Source: Hypomesus transpacificus (taxonomy: Eukaryota; Chordata; Actinopteri; Osmeriformes; Osmeridae). Taken from it: a DNA stretch of 64,000 nucleotides. The stretch lies in contig NC_061082.1 of NCBI RefSeq assembly GCF_021917145.1, positions 6,608,237 to 6,672,236 on the forward strand, given 5' to 3'. A model generated the notes under the pieces. It did not search any database. It was not told the origin of the DNA and worked only from the letters and a program-made list of their open reading frames with translations. The translations under genes were made by a program, and so were the position numbers. Positions 37,197 to 51,592 of the stretch are shown here, piece by piece. How positions within the stretch are numbered: position 1 is the stretch's first letter; each line of letters starts with the position of its first letter.

Positions 37197-38595
37197 TTAA
37201 AGCGTGTGTCCCATACTGCTGGTTACCAGGCCTTTAATGTTGGTGACAGGCCGGACGTCATGCAACTGTCTGCGTCTGTCTATAAACGAGGCCAGGCGGC
37301 CCGTGTCCAGAGGGGTCTTGGAGTAGTCGCCACTGTGCGCCCCCACCCAGGGATGCTGCAGACAGGAAGTGGCGCTGGGGCGTTTCCTCGGGTCTTGCTG
37401 CAACGTGGAGCTGATGAAGTCTCTGGCTGCTTGGCTCACACCCTTGAAATATTCCTCAGGGAAGCAAAAGTCCAGCCGGCAGATGTTAACACAGGTCTCC
37501 TCCAAGCTCTCGTCCAAGAAGGGCGAAACACCACTCAGCATGACGTAAGCCAGCACCCCTGCACTCCACACGTCTGTCGTCAGGGAGACGGGCGTGCCCT
37601 GGATCAGCTCGGGGGCAGCAAACTCGGGGTTCCCCAGGAGCAGGTGGACGTAGCGATGAGCAGAGACCTGGACGGCGTCCCCAAAATCCACCAGCTTGAC
37701 GCAGGGAACAGGAACATGAAGGTCCACAAGGAGGTTCTCCGGCTGTTGAGGGTGGAACACACGAGTGCAAAGTCTTAGTGAATGGGTCTTATTCAGGTAA
37801 GATAAAGTGCGGATGAAAGGAAGGATTGCAGAGTGCAAAAGTATTGTTCACCTTCAGATCCAGGTGTGCCACTTTGCAGGTGTGGAGGTGCTGGAGGGCC
37901 TCGAGCGTCTCCTTGACAAAAAACGCCACTTTCTCCTCCATCAGCTCATCATGGGCCACCAGGTAGTCCAGCAACCTCCCATCCTCAAGCCTTTGAGAAA
38001 CACACACAGACACCAGTATCACTAAAGAATAGTGTGCCACTGTGTACGTATGGCATATTCATTCCATCAGAGTTCCTTACAGCTCTAGCACTAGCATGAG
38101 GGAGGATGGTGTCTCGTAAGTGTCAAGCAGAGCCACTAGCTGATGGTGTTGAACGTGACGGAGGATGTCGGCCTCATGGGCCACCTGTTCCTTCTTCTGC
38201 ATCTTCTTACTGACAAACTTCACGGCAACCTGCGGGAACACACAGCAGTTGACAAGTGTGTTCATTTGGCTTTTTCCGTTTTGTCAAACATAAGAGATCA
38301 ATCAACACGCTCATGAATAAACCACTTACCTCCTTCTTTGTGGTCTTGTTGAGACACTTCCTCACCACTGAGAACCTGCCTCTGCATGATGGGATGATAA
38401 GAATGGAGAATTAGTGAGGTCAGTGGGTGTGTGTGTAAGTAAGAGAGAAAAAAAGAGACATACAGCTGTGCAGAGAGGGAAGAGAAACGATAGACATGAG
38501 ATCGAGAGAACATTACCGTCCAATCTCACAAATTTCAGAGAACGTTGATTCGAAGTTGTCTTTCCACTGGATACTTGTGCCATCGTAGGTAGAAT
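37197..38595 (-). CDS. kalrn: kalrn exons: C-terminal Ser/Thr kinase
   Basis: Exons 38595-38517, 38381-38330, 38229-38081, 37990-37852 and 37742-37197. All core kinase motifs can be seen: glycine loop GRGRFSVV (about 1044-1051), ATP-binding lysine in VAVK (K1067), alpha-C glutamate in HEADIL, catalytic HLDLKPEN (D1157, N1162), metal-binding DFG (D1178-G1180) and AAPE (ends 1204). The activation segment is short. Wording such as [25 protein letters not shown] and [15 protein letters not shown] fits the kalirin/TRIO kinase group (CaMK-like, related to DAPK). The protein ends SSMGHTL. The stop TAA is at 37,197-37,199. Confidence 0.95.
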
Positions 38596-41500
38596 CTTAA
38601 TACAGAGACAATTACATATAGTTCTGTTATTGGTACATCAATAAAATGTTACCAAAATGTTTAATGTAGTTGTGTTTTATTGACAAAGACTGGAGCCTGC
38701 AATGAACATCTTGGTGTGTGTGTCACTCACTCCCGCTGGGCAGGGTCACCATGTTGGATGGTTCGCTGGGTGGACTGACCCCCCAGGGATTACTGGCACT
38801 GACCCTGAACTGGTAGTGCCCCCCAGGGATAAGATCCTCAATCTTCACACACACATCTGCTGTGGACACCACTGACTGCTGCCACATCAGCGAGTCTGCA
38901 GAGAGGGGTGGGGGGGTAACCAGAACAATAACATGTACTGTGCCTGTGTCAGACATTACGGCCTGGATACTCCACTGGTGACTGAGTTTGAATCCACTGC
39001 AAGTGATTCACGGTTTTAATGTATAGCTGAAAATACAATGTCTGATGTAGAGTTATGCTACAATGGATGAGAGTCCGTGAGACGAGCCTACCTTCCTGTC
39101 GGTACTCCACAGTGTAACTGGAAACGGCACAGTTGGCCGAGCTGGCTGGGGGGAGCCAGTGGACGATCACCGCTGTGCTGCTGGCCTGCTGCGCCACTGG
39201 CCGCGCAGGGGCTGCTGGGATGCCTGGCGTGCGAGAGGAACACATCAGTCCCACTTGGACGCCCTGCTAGGGCTTGTGTAGCCTTGGGGCCCTCGCATCC
39301 CTCCCCCTCACCTTGCACTTTAATGGAGGCCGAAGAGGAGGCCGAGCCGTGGTCGTTAACGGCAACGCAGGTATAGATGCCTGTGTCCTGGGGCATCAGG
39401 TTACAGATCTTTAACAGGATGTCACCTGTATCCCTGGAGACCGGTACACGGAGGAAGAGTAATAATTGGGCGGTGTGTGCACACCGTTCTGTTCTACAGG
39501 AATGGATCTGTCAAGCAGACAGGAAGCTAATAAGTCTCTCTGGGACCGACTAATTTTCTTGCTCACACTGCTTTTATCTTACTTCCTCCGCTACCGAGGT
39601 CCCAGACAACGTGTACTCTATCCCTGCACACACATGCAAGCACACACACACACACACACTTCCAGTTTACCGGATGTTTATGGTGAAGCGGCTACTGTTG
39701 ACCACAGGGTTCTGATCGGGTCCTTTCAGAGTGATGTTGGGTTTGGGACGCCCACAGACCTTACAGCACAAGACCACAGTCTCTCCAAAGGCACATGTTA
39801 CATCAGCTAGAGAGATCAGGAACTCAGGAGCCACTTGGAACCAAAGTTACACATATATTTCAGCGACACAGACCCTTATTTTTTAGGTTGGAGAACAAAA
39901 TGTTGAAAAGTTGTATTTATTTTCCTGTAATATGTTTTTATCTTACCTTCTTGTATGAAATTTGGATTCAGTAACTGCAAAGGAAATTTAAACGTATGGA
40001 CATCAGTAAGTCATAATTAATTTGAATGTCTCAGTTTGAATAATGTTAGAGTGAAACCAAACCAAACCTTCCTTTTTAACAACATATTCCCATTTAGCGA
40101 CTATAGCGAGGGAAAGCCACTATGTGGCAGTGTTGCTTTGATTAAAAGCGCATCAGTTGGAGCAGCAAACCACATAATAGGCAAAATGTGGTGTAGTGTA
40201 TTTGAATCCTCATTTGACATACATGCACTTCCTTATAGCAGAATGAGCTGATGAAGACTTTAGCCTTACAGAATCACATGAATAAGTGTGCTCACAAGTT
40301 GCCAGTGAGAATGTGTTTAGCAGACAAGTGATATTGGGAGGAATAGGCTGAAACCCCTGCTCTATTTATAATGGCTAAACTCGGAGTCAAGGATCTACAA
40401 TTCTCTCCGAATCGTACGGATTAAAAAGTCCCAACAGAGCAACATGCAGCCGGACAGAGCAGAGCTGAGCAGTACTACCTCCATGCTAGGTTTGGGCTCT
40501 AGATCATCATCACAATCAGACTCCTCTGAGGTGTGAGACTCCTGTGGTGGGGGATGAGAGAAGGCAGAGTTAGAGAAGACAGCACAGCCCAGCCCCAACA
40601 TGGCTGACAGGCCAAGTTTAGCAGTGTGTGGAGAGGGTTGTGGGCGGGACGAGGCCCAAATCAATCATTATGAAAGACGTCAATAGACAGTGATAAGCAT
40701 GGAAGATTTGGTAATGCACAATTCTGTATGCGTAAGACCAGAAACTAACAGTACTGTACATACAATTATCTCAACACAGTTAGATATATCGATATAAAGG
40801 CTACAAAATATTTTCTTGCTTAATGTAAAGTTACGTAATATGTAATGTAATGACCTGGTCTAAAAGAGGTAAAGCACAACATGGGGAACACGTCGAGCCA
40901 AATAAACAGATGATTGACATGCTTGAAATGATAAGTGGTTTAGATTCACACAACAACAACTGAAAAACGCACAGTACAAAGCATACTGCAAATGGTTCTT
41001 AAAAGTATTGGCATGTGCAGTGAGATCCCGTAAGTATTGAGTGATTTCTCTGAGTAGATCTTGCCGGTTGGACCGTTTTCCTAATATCACTTCACCAATA
41101 GGCCTAGTCTACTGTGTTTGTTATGGTGCACAAACACGTTAAAAGTAATAAACACCAATATTATGTTGACTTTACCTTCAAATGAAGCTTAAATTCAAAT
41201 ACTTTACAAATAATACATTATTGAAATTATACTTGATTATTAATTTGGCTGTTTTTATTGTATTATTTCTCTTAATTTTATGATATCTTTATTTGTGGTT
41301 TATTATAGTAAGTTGCAGCATGAGTTGTCCTTAAGCAAAGTCAATAGACATTTACACAAAGATATTGTTAGTTTAACCAAAGCAACTTAGTAGTTCTAGT
41401 AAATAAGTAAAGTAGGGGAGAACGAGGGGGGGGGGGGGGCGACTTAAAACTGAAACAAAACTCCACAGTCACGTCTTGCTATTAATTAGTGGCATGCTTT

Positions 41501-44500
41501 AGGGAAGATTAATAAATTCACCAAAATAATATGTTCATTTTCGGATGCATAAAGGAAGGGTAAACCAAACAGTGGCTAGTGCAGTTGCAGTTAGAGGTGG
41601 ATTATCTTTGTGCTTCAGCATCGCAGGTTGACACACAGGTGAGGGAGTGTCAGGGGCACGTGTGACATTGTCACTCTGCACCACCTGTTAACTCACTTTA
41701 ACCGTCACCTTGGTGGTGCTGAGGATCTCCTTGGGCTTACGGAGTCCGTTCTCTAGCTTGGCGTCACCTTTGACCCCAGAGCTATCCTTCTCTGCCCGCT
41801 TTCTGGAGCGCAGGGTGTTCCACGAAAGAGATTTCCTGTTGTGTCAAAACATTGACCAATCAAATCCAAGCTTTTTGCGAGGACAGTGGAGAAAAAGAAC
41901 GGGCAGCTCAACTTTATCAGAAGAAAGAAGAAGGAACTAACTAAAGTGGGGAAAAAGCTCAAATAAACCCTGTGGGAAATCTCCTCTGTAACAAACATTT
42001 CAGACACATTTAGTCAGATTCTGTAAAGCTTTGTATTACCAATTCACAAACATCAGAGAAATAAATGCTCAACTGTTTCATGTGCTACAATACACTTTTT
42101 TTCTTCTTACACCATGGTGGACAGACCATTTGTGTCAAAGCAGCATCGTTTTTGGAGTGACCGTAAACATTTATTGGCCCTACATCACTTCAGTTTAATG
42201 CATATTCAACCAAACTGCTTTGTACACAAATAGGCTTTATCAAGGACCAGTATGGTTAGTAGAGAAATAAAACAAAATTCTATTTCATCAGCCTACAACA
42301 AAAATAAGAAATCAAACTAAATCATAGATAAAGTGCACAAACTGGTGTTTGTATGTTGGGTCAGTCGTGTGTGCTGGGAAGAAGCCCAAGTGGTGTTTGT
42401 TTTTGGCGCGGGCATACCCAACCCCACTGCAACTACTGGAGCTGATAAACCACCATGAGATCTGCATAAGAAGAATGATCACCTTTAATCAAGCTCACAA
42501 TCTAGAAATGGTCCATCACTGGAGGGAATGAATGAGCAAGCCACAATGAAACTTCATAGAGAGATTTACAAGTAGAAATCAACAATAAAAAAGTTGGTTG
42601 GATTGAATTCTCTATCATTTTATGCTCAATGTGAGATAAGAATGGAGTCTAGGTCTAAGGCTGCTCAATAAAGATCAGACAGGAGGTGCAGTTGGACTGC
42701 AGCTGTAATATTTACTAGTATTAATAATATCACTGATGTTCGTCCTAATGCAAAAAAACAAGTTCAACTTAAGTTGCCTTGCTAAGACATGCTCATGTCA
42801 AAAGTTTATTTTACATATTTAAAATACATTTTAAATGATTAGTTACACTACCAGTAAAATGCTGAACATTGTGACTAATCAATTATATTGCACAACCTGA
42901 CTTCATTTAATATGGATTCTCTTAAATAGTGCAAAAGACTTTATACAGGAATGTACTGGAACGAGTATCAGTAAACAAACCAAATTAACTTTTTACAGTA
43001 AACTGCCAACATGTCGGATATCGCCAAATCAAATGAAAGATCAAATCAAACTTTCAAAAAGAAAATCAAAAGAAAACAAGAATAACACAATCTGTACAAA
43101 TTGCCATAGACAATAACATAAACTTTCTCCATTTGGAGAAACAGGCCTAAGTCCATCAAAAGGCCATTTTCTTTTCAAAATGTGTAAAATAAAAAGAAAA
43201 TAACGGGTGTTAGGAACAGAAATAATAGTCCAGACCAGTCAGTTCCACATGGATGTAAGTTTCTCGCTGCATCTTCTCTACATGAAGCACATTCTATTAA
43301 GTCCTTGAACTCTTTTTTAAGAGAATTAATCAGCAAGCTTTTAAACATATCAACAAAAAAGGGGAACAGTACAAGACTTGCCCTGGTTGTCCGACATTTC
43401 CCAGTTAGTTCCCAGATAGGGTGGTGGGGGTTTTGGGGGATTTGGATTAGCGAACTCAAAAAGCAGAGACTGACATCTTTATCATCCAATCAGAGCTCTG
43501 CAGTGAGGGCCGGGCAGAGGGGCACTTACTTGATGCTTGCGTCTGCAGCACTATCTTTCAGAGTTTTAGTGGCCGGGCCCAAGATGTGACCAGGGACCCA
43601 TCCCTCGGCGGCCGGTGATTGGATGTTTGCAGGGCGGTAGACCAGGTACATGTTCTGCTGATTGGTTGCTAGGATTTGAACGGTCTCTCCCTGGATGACG
43701 CAGATCTCGTTCTCTTTCAGTGCACTGTAGTCCTGGGTGACCATCATGGTGGAGGACATGCCGTTACAACCCACGCCGTCCTGCTGAGGGGGAACAGGAG
43801 AAGGATGGGAGGAGATGTAGATGTAGATGCAGGTTTCAAAACACAGGGGAGAACAAGTTTTGTAAATTTGGCAACGCGTCAGCAATCAAGGCCTAACTTT
43901 TGCTTTTGAGTTTTCAGTCAAAAACTAAGCCTCCCCGTATACATGCAGAGAAAGTAGGGCATCGACAAAGCTAAGAATAGCCTGGTTCTCACCTGCAGCC
44001 CCAACCTCCCAAATCTGCACTGCTACAGTCCTCTGTTAGAGAGGAGATGCTCCCTCATTAGTGTGGGACTACACTAGGCAGGACTAAGCTGGACTAGGCT
44101 GGGCAGGGTTGCACTAGTGGTCTGATGGCCAGACAAGTGGACTCACCCTGGTGGAATCAAAGCAAGAGCTGCCATTGGAGGTAGATGTCTTCAGAGGGGT
44201 GGAGGTGCGCCCGGTGAGGGGCGGCTTCTCTGCCCCTACTGAGGAGGAGGAGTGGGGTCGACTTTTGTCCTGGGAGGGACGGCTGCTGCCTGACGCATTC
44301 CTGGTCAGGGAGTGGGACCCCCCCTTCTCCTTCTGATACTCTATAGGAGACTGCAGGGCTGTGGAGAGAGGCACACGCACGTGAGTGATCGGAAGTGTCC
44401 TCCAAGGCGTTGTGTTCTTATAGCATCTCTCTTAAGAGCCTGTGCTTTCACACAAGCCCCCAGAGAAAACATGCAGCAGGAAGTACATGCGGTGTGTCTC

Positions 44501-44810
44501 AGTCTAAAACACTAATCCATCATTCCAAAACAATCAATTCCAAAAACATTCCAACACATTCCAAACGTTAATGAGTGACTACACTGTTGAAAGAGGTTCT
44601 TAATCAGTTTGATCAAACTCCTGTCGTTGTCTCACCGGAAAGGAAGTTACTCTGGGCATCCAGCACTGTGTTGATGTGCTGGACCCACACTTGCTTGATC
44701 TCCAGGTTGGCTGCCTGCAGCGTGAAACGCTCGGATGATCCACGGCAGGACATGATGAATTTACATGGGTCGTTATCTACGTTTTCCTCCAAGCTCAGGA
44801 AGCTCACCTG

Positions 44811-44871
<61 letters not shown>

Positions 44872-47800
44872 CATGGGGTAGTTTAAGACAGCACCTGTGA
44901 CAGTGACGCACTGTGCTGACAGCTCCATCAGGTGGCTCTGGAGGGGACCAACCTTGATGCTCTTTTTGAACTGGTAGCCCGGGGTGGACGAGCCTTTCCT
45001 CAGAAGCTCACTGAAGATGACAATCTGCTCAAAGAGGAAGACGCGGCGCTCTTTACTGCGGGACAGGACGCCCGTATCCTGCTCCGTCACATAGAAGGTC
45101 TCCTGCTGCAGCAGCTTTCCCTGGCTCGTCAACTTCCCCTGGTGGAGAGACAAAGGAGAGAATGACAGACAGACAGAGATAAGCAGGTATCATATGACAT
45201 TCCTTAAGGCTTACTAATACAAAAAAAAGTGTCCTACATTAACAATACACTCTCACAACGATTACAGTACTGGAGACCTTGAGGTAAACTCTGCCCCATT
45301 GAGATTACAGCAGTATCAGTAAGACACAGGGCAAAGTACATGATTCAGGGTTGTCAGCATTTCAACTATCACAACAAGCAAGAGGAAAGAAAAGATTCTA
45401 CAGTTCATTAGTTGGAAATAGCATAACTATGAATCTGTGTCTGTCACAGATGATACTGTGATTCTACACTAAGGTTCTGCCCAAGGTTGAAACCTTCATT
45501 TGGCATAAGGCATACATTGTCCCCAAACATGGCATTATTGGTTTGTCTTTCAACACTAGAGCATATGTCCGTTTTTATCACAGTCATCTTTGTCTGTCAA
45601 CACCCAGACATTAGTCTGTGTGGACTCCTTCTCTCAGCACCAGTTTGTTAACCTAACAGCAGAGCACTGTATCTCTGACCAGGCCCTCTGCAAATAGAGG
45701 TCTTTAATTTTCTCCAAGAAGAACCTTATCTTGTAGGCCACATACTGTAGATGTCATATACTGTAGCTTGAGTGGCTTTAATATGCAAGAGGGAAAACAA
45801 GCAAAGGAAAATCAGCGATGGTAAACGTGGCATGGTAAAGATTCTGTAGACTGAATATTCTTTAGTAGGGAGAATCAACTGGCCACAACAACTGATGCAG
45901 ATCTAGGAATCAAAGCTAAAAGCCTACTTCACCAGTTCATGTCTTAGTCACTAAAAAGTGAGAAAATAATGAGCCTGTACCTCGTAGCCTTGTAATCGGC
46001 CCAAGTTCATCATGTCGTTGCAAAGTTTTGGGACCTGGGACATCAGATTCACCGCTTTCTGTAAAACAAAATAGCGCTGCTTGAGAACTGTCAGTATACT
46101 GTCAATGTGGAAAACCTTGATTGAATAGTGCATAAATTAACGGACAGGATAGAAAGGTCATTATTAACGTTCTACTACCTCAATTTCTTGGCAGTCTATT
46201 CCAGCCTTGGAACTGTACTTTAGAAAGTCCTGAAGGGAAAAAATCAAGAGTTCTAGGTTCAAAAGGGCCATTCTATCATACTATGTACTGTATGTGATGT
46301 ACACAAGACTGTGTTTGAGAGAACATGCCCCTGGTTGATCCTACCTTTAGAAGAAGCTGGTACTTTGTAATTCTCTGGATGGGTTTGATAAGGAAGTCAC
46401 TGATGCCTAGGCGTGATGCAATTTCCTGTTGTATGCCCTGCAGACCACATGGAACACAGAACACCATGGACTCAGCACCCGAATGCCACAGAGTTGCTAG
46501 TGGAGCCACATGTCCCAACACTGCATAGTGTGACTCACCACAAAGAATGTGTCGTACTCTGCTACTATGAACTCCGACTTGGGCTTGTTCTGACAGTAGA
46601 CAACATACATGTAGAGGCGCCTCTCCTGGAAACAGGTACGTCATTCACCCAATTAATGACACGGTATGTTGATCTTTCATCCTAATAATCATTGACAATG
46701 TTTTGATCATGCTTTGATTTCTTTCAGTCACATACGTGTTTAATGAAGAGCTCAGGCAGGTGCTCGTTGTCTTCAAGACATTTTTCCAACTCTCCAACAA
46801 AGAAACTGCAGACAGACATGATCCAGAATCAGTACTTACAATATGTTTAATCCATGGGCTGATACTCTCCCCGTGGGACTATTAATTAACCACTCAATCC
46901 ATGAATCAAACAGGATGCTCGGTGAAGCAACCTACTCTCTGTGCCAGTCGTAGATCTGGTGAATATTCCCAAACACAATCTTGTCCTTTCCTTTCATGTC
47001 CTCAGGAACTCCCTTCTCCTCTATTTTCTTCATGAACCCCTGGAAGAGCATGGGACCAGTAATTAATGATGATTATGTGGTGGTTTGCATGTACTACAGT
47101 AGCTAGTTAATAATAGTAAGAGGCTTCTTTGTGTCTGGCTATGACAGCATTAATGTCACAAGGACACTATGCAAATAGGCGCGACTCAAGGACACAGGCG
47201 GCTCTTCCAAAACCAAACACTAGGTGATTTATATGTTCCAAACAACAGGCAACACAGGGTCACATTTCACTTAGCTACCAGGGGACAACATTACACAACA
47301 CTCAGAAATAGATCACAGTCAGCAATCTTGAATCTCTCATTTACATGAAGCCATGGAGATGAGTTTATTGACTACGGATGGAACTAGTCTGAAACTATAT
47401 GTATATATAAAAAAAAGAGAGATTGTTATGAACACTGATAGTATCTCACCTCTACTACGATGCCCAGGTCCTTCACGTAGTCCTTTTCTGTTTGGATCAG
47501 CTCATTGAGGACAAACCTGAGGACAACAGCCTGTTTACTAAACTCTCACACACAGCCTCAGAAGTCTGTGAGTGAAGGTAGAGCTGCCGGTGACAAAGGG
47601 ACCAGCCTGTGGCTGGCATTTGATGTAGTTAAACTCAACGTAGCTCATTATGTCTCCATTTAAATACTGTTGCACCCACTGACAGCAAGCCTACAGTTAA
47701 TTAACCTTCAGACATTCTACTGTTGTGTGAGTGTGTGCATGTGTGTGTGTGTGTGTGTGCACGTGTGTGTGTGTCCTAGAGGGGGGTCTTACATGCGTCC

Positions 47801-50800
47801 TCTCATGGCCTTGGCCCTCTGTTCCAGCTCGGGGTTTCTGGGCTGGGTGGGGGTCTGCTCTGGGGGGGTCAGGGAGGCGAAGCTGGGGTAGCTCCCTGGC
47901 TCCAGGGTCTGATTAGGGACACAGAAAACAGGAAGTCAGGACTGTACAGCTGGCAACACACACAAACACACACTCATTCACAAAGGGTCACCCATTTGAA
48001 CAGAATCCCAATGACACACGCATACATTCTACCACCTAAAGTTGCATAGTGAAACGATCCTCAAAGCTGCATTGTGACTACATTTTCATGGATCCATGTC
48101 AACAATGCTGAAAGCGAAAGTGCGCAGCTGTAAATCATAAACAGAGTAGGAAATCATCCGACGTGAATCGTAAATCATAAACAGAGTTGTAAATCATTAA
48201 GGCAAGTAAACGACCCCAAAAGCATCTCGATAGTATACACATGATGGGTCTGTCATATGAGCTGCACTACAACAGCATCTCTGTTCCCTCTCCCCTGGCC
48301 AGGTCTGCTGGTCATGCAGGCTCATACTGTATACAGCAGCTGGGGGTGTTGAAGGAACAGGCTGATCCTCCACACTACTGGATATTGTGCAGTGTCAAAG
48401 GACTAACTGTTCTAAGGTTCTAGGTGATGACAATCTCAACAAAAAGCTCCCTTATGCCCAAACTGTTAATCATCTTGATGGAAACAGCAGCTTCGACAGA
48501 CAGATATTTTGATCAAGAAAGAAAAAGAGGAAGAGGTGGTTAGTGGTTAGATTGTCATGGCACCGTTATCAGCAGTGAAACATTGCATAGCATCGCGGCC
48601 ACATTGCTTCATGCCGTAATGGGAGGCTGCAGGTTCCAGACTCACCATTTTCGTTTTGACCAGTTTCTCAATAGCACTGACAAGCTCTGCAGCACTAGGC
48701 ACCTCAGCGGACGCCTGGCGTGTGCTTAGCAACGCAGAGGACTGCAAGGCACGGGTTAGGAGGAAGAATGAATTAGTGGATGGGACCAGGGAGGAGAAGA
48801 CAGAGGAGAGGGGTGGAGGAGAGGACGGAGGAGAGGGGTGGAGGAGACGACGGAGAAGATCAGGGAGGCAAGGTGGAATGAAAAGAAGGGAAGGAGGGAA
48901 AAGAGAATGGGAGAGGACAGAGGTATGGAGAGGGTGAAAAGAGAGAGGAGGCGAACAGGTAAGAGGCAAGGTGGAGAGACAAAAGCACTTGTTAGATAAG
49001 ATAAGCCCCTAGGAACAAAGCATTTGAAGCAGCTATGCGTAGCTAATTGCATTTTTTTTTGGTGGCAATTTCCAGGTATGCACTTATGCCCAATGTGTGA
49101 GATAGAAGTCATTTAGAAGCTTTCAAGAGTTTCTCTCTGCTGGAAACCAAGCCCAAGCTACCATTACCTTTTGAGGACCATTATGTAGATTATGTGTTAG
49201 GTGGTATGTTGGTGGCACTGCTACTAAGCCTGTGCTGAATGACAGAGGTTTGTCAAAGGGGACAAGGGTCCTGGAGAGAGCAGGCATGGCAGTCAGGTCT
49301 CCCACTCCTACCTTCTCGTCCTGGGCAGAGGGGTCCTTGATGATCTCCATCGGAGGCGGCAGGGGCGTGTGAGCATCGTCCTCTGGCTCCTCCTCCCCTC
49401 CGCTCGGCACCCCGGACGAGGACTTGGAGAGCGTACCCTCCTTCCTGCCTCTCTGGAGGAGAGACAGCACAGCAGGAGATGAAGAGACGTCCGCAGGAGA
49501 CTATCGGCGGAGGTCTTCACATAGGATTTATCGTTTCCTTAATAAGTCAAGAGGTGATTCTATGTGCATCACATCCTGGGAATCAGATGAGGGTGTATCA
49601 CGGGTGGTTACACATCTGTGCAGATGTAGGCTTTGAGTGTGAGTGAAGGGTCTACAGAGAGATTGAAACCCCATACTGAGGCTTATTCGATATGGGGCCC
49701 ATTGTCTCTGGGTTCACAGAGGGGCCCCTGCTTCACAAAGCCTCTTTGTCTCACTTGCACCATGATTGTGAGTGTGTGTGTGTGTCTGTGTGTGGAGAGG
49801 GGGGGATTACGCACAAGCGAGTATGTGTATATGCATCTGCGGAGGAACAGGAAATCACAGCACGACAAACGCGTGTTCCCCTGATCACACCCAGCTTGCC
49901 CGGCTAGTTTTGAACCCGGGTCTCTCGACACCAGCAACTCAGAACAACCAATTCTGTTCTCCATTTGAAAATCAACTCTGAATAATCAAATGTGCTGAAT
50001 CAAAGACCTTCTTTCACGGACCCTCTAGTCTCTGAGGGTTCTACTGGGCATATGAGAGGACAAAAGAAACCTGTTTCATGAACCAGTGCAACTGGAGGGA
50101 TTCACTGATAATGAACACACACAATTCCACAGCCTAGCATGGCCCGCCTGAAACAGCAAAGCTACACTTCTCAACAAGAAAAGATTGGAGGAAAGATTTG
50201 ACTTTTTTTTCTCTCCCTAATTTCCATATGTCCCTATAAAGAAAAAGCATCATTCACACCAGCAACGTTGAGAGACATTGTCTACATGAGACCCGGAGCA
50301 TCTCCTCCTGCAGTGACACTTCAGACGTAGTTACCTCCTCTGCACTCTCGTCCTGCAGGGTGAGCTCCGGTGGGCCCAGGTCCATGCTCTTGCGTCTGTC
50401 CTCCCTCTTTGTCTTGGGCTTGTTTGGGAACTTCTTGACACCGCTGCCCTGGCTGAGGCGCCTCACAGGGCTGGTCAGCCACTTCTTCAGGGTGTTCCCT
50501 GAGCGCTTGGGCCCTGGGGAGCTGGACTGGATGGAGGTGAGAGAGGCCTGGGGCTGCAGGTTGGCTACAGACTCTGTCTTGGGCTCCGAGCCACTCACGG
50601 AGTAATTCTCTGGAGGAAGACAGGAAAACAGAACCAGCGTGGTCAGTAAGGATCAACAGATGGGTGTGTTAGTAAGAGTGTGTGCCCGTGTCCCCAGTTT
50701 ACTTTGGATAAACCTGTCGGCTCAATGAAATGACAATTAACCCAAACACACACATTGTCAAATCACTCAGGAATGTGTCCTACTCAAAGCATGAATGGCA

Positions 50801-51546
50801 CACCCATTCTTATCACACATCCATATACCACAAACCACATTATTACTAGATAATGTGTAAACATGCATTGTGATTCATGTACCAATAATTTAGGGCTGGA
50901 TGTTGTTTTGCTGGATGTATTGTCATCTGGCTAAACATCTGCCTCTCACATCCTGACAACTACTGTCTCTGTAAGATGGTGACTGTAACTCAGTGTCATA
51001 CTCCACAGTACATAAGCATAGGGAACATCCGTTGAGATCAGAACAACTCGTACAAATCGAAATGTGTGGCCAAGACATTGTGATGAGAGGGAACCATTTG
51101 CTTCTGCTCTTGGCAGGGTGTGACAAGGAGAGGGAAAACCAACACTCATGTTTTACAGACTAAAGTAACAGACTATAAGTCTGGCTGGCTGACTTCTGAC
51201 TGTCTGGCTCTGTGCTGGATGAATGATTGCTAGGACGTAACCTTGTCATGTTCCTGGTTGGAGATTGTCAACGAAAGTAGCTCAACAATCCTTCGCAAAC
51301 AACCGATATCTCATACCTGTAGGCGGAGGAGGGAGACGAGGAGATAAATACAAAGCGAAAGAGCGAGAGTAAGAGCAAAAGAAAGAAAGAGAGGGAGAGA
51401 ACAAGATTACACTTTTTTTTTCTTTCTTAAATGTGGGTGTGGAATCAACTGATGAATTATCTCTTTGATAAAATGAATACAGCTCCTCACACAGCGTTTC
51501 CATGGGCCTTTGTCTGAAAAGTGCTTTAGCACATGGTCCCAGAAGA

Positions 51547-51592
<46 letters not shown>

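Noticed and set aside
37152-37778. 208-codon plus-strand frame opposite the kalrn kinase exon
   Set aside because: It is the antisense shadow of the GC-richer kinase exon; the minus frame carries all kinase motifs.
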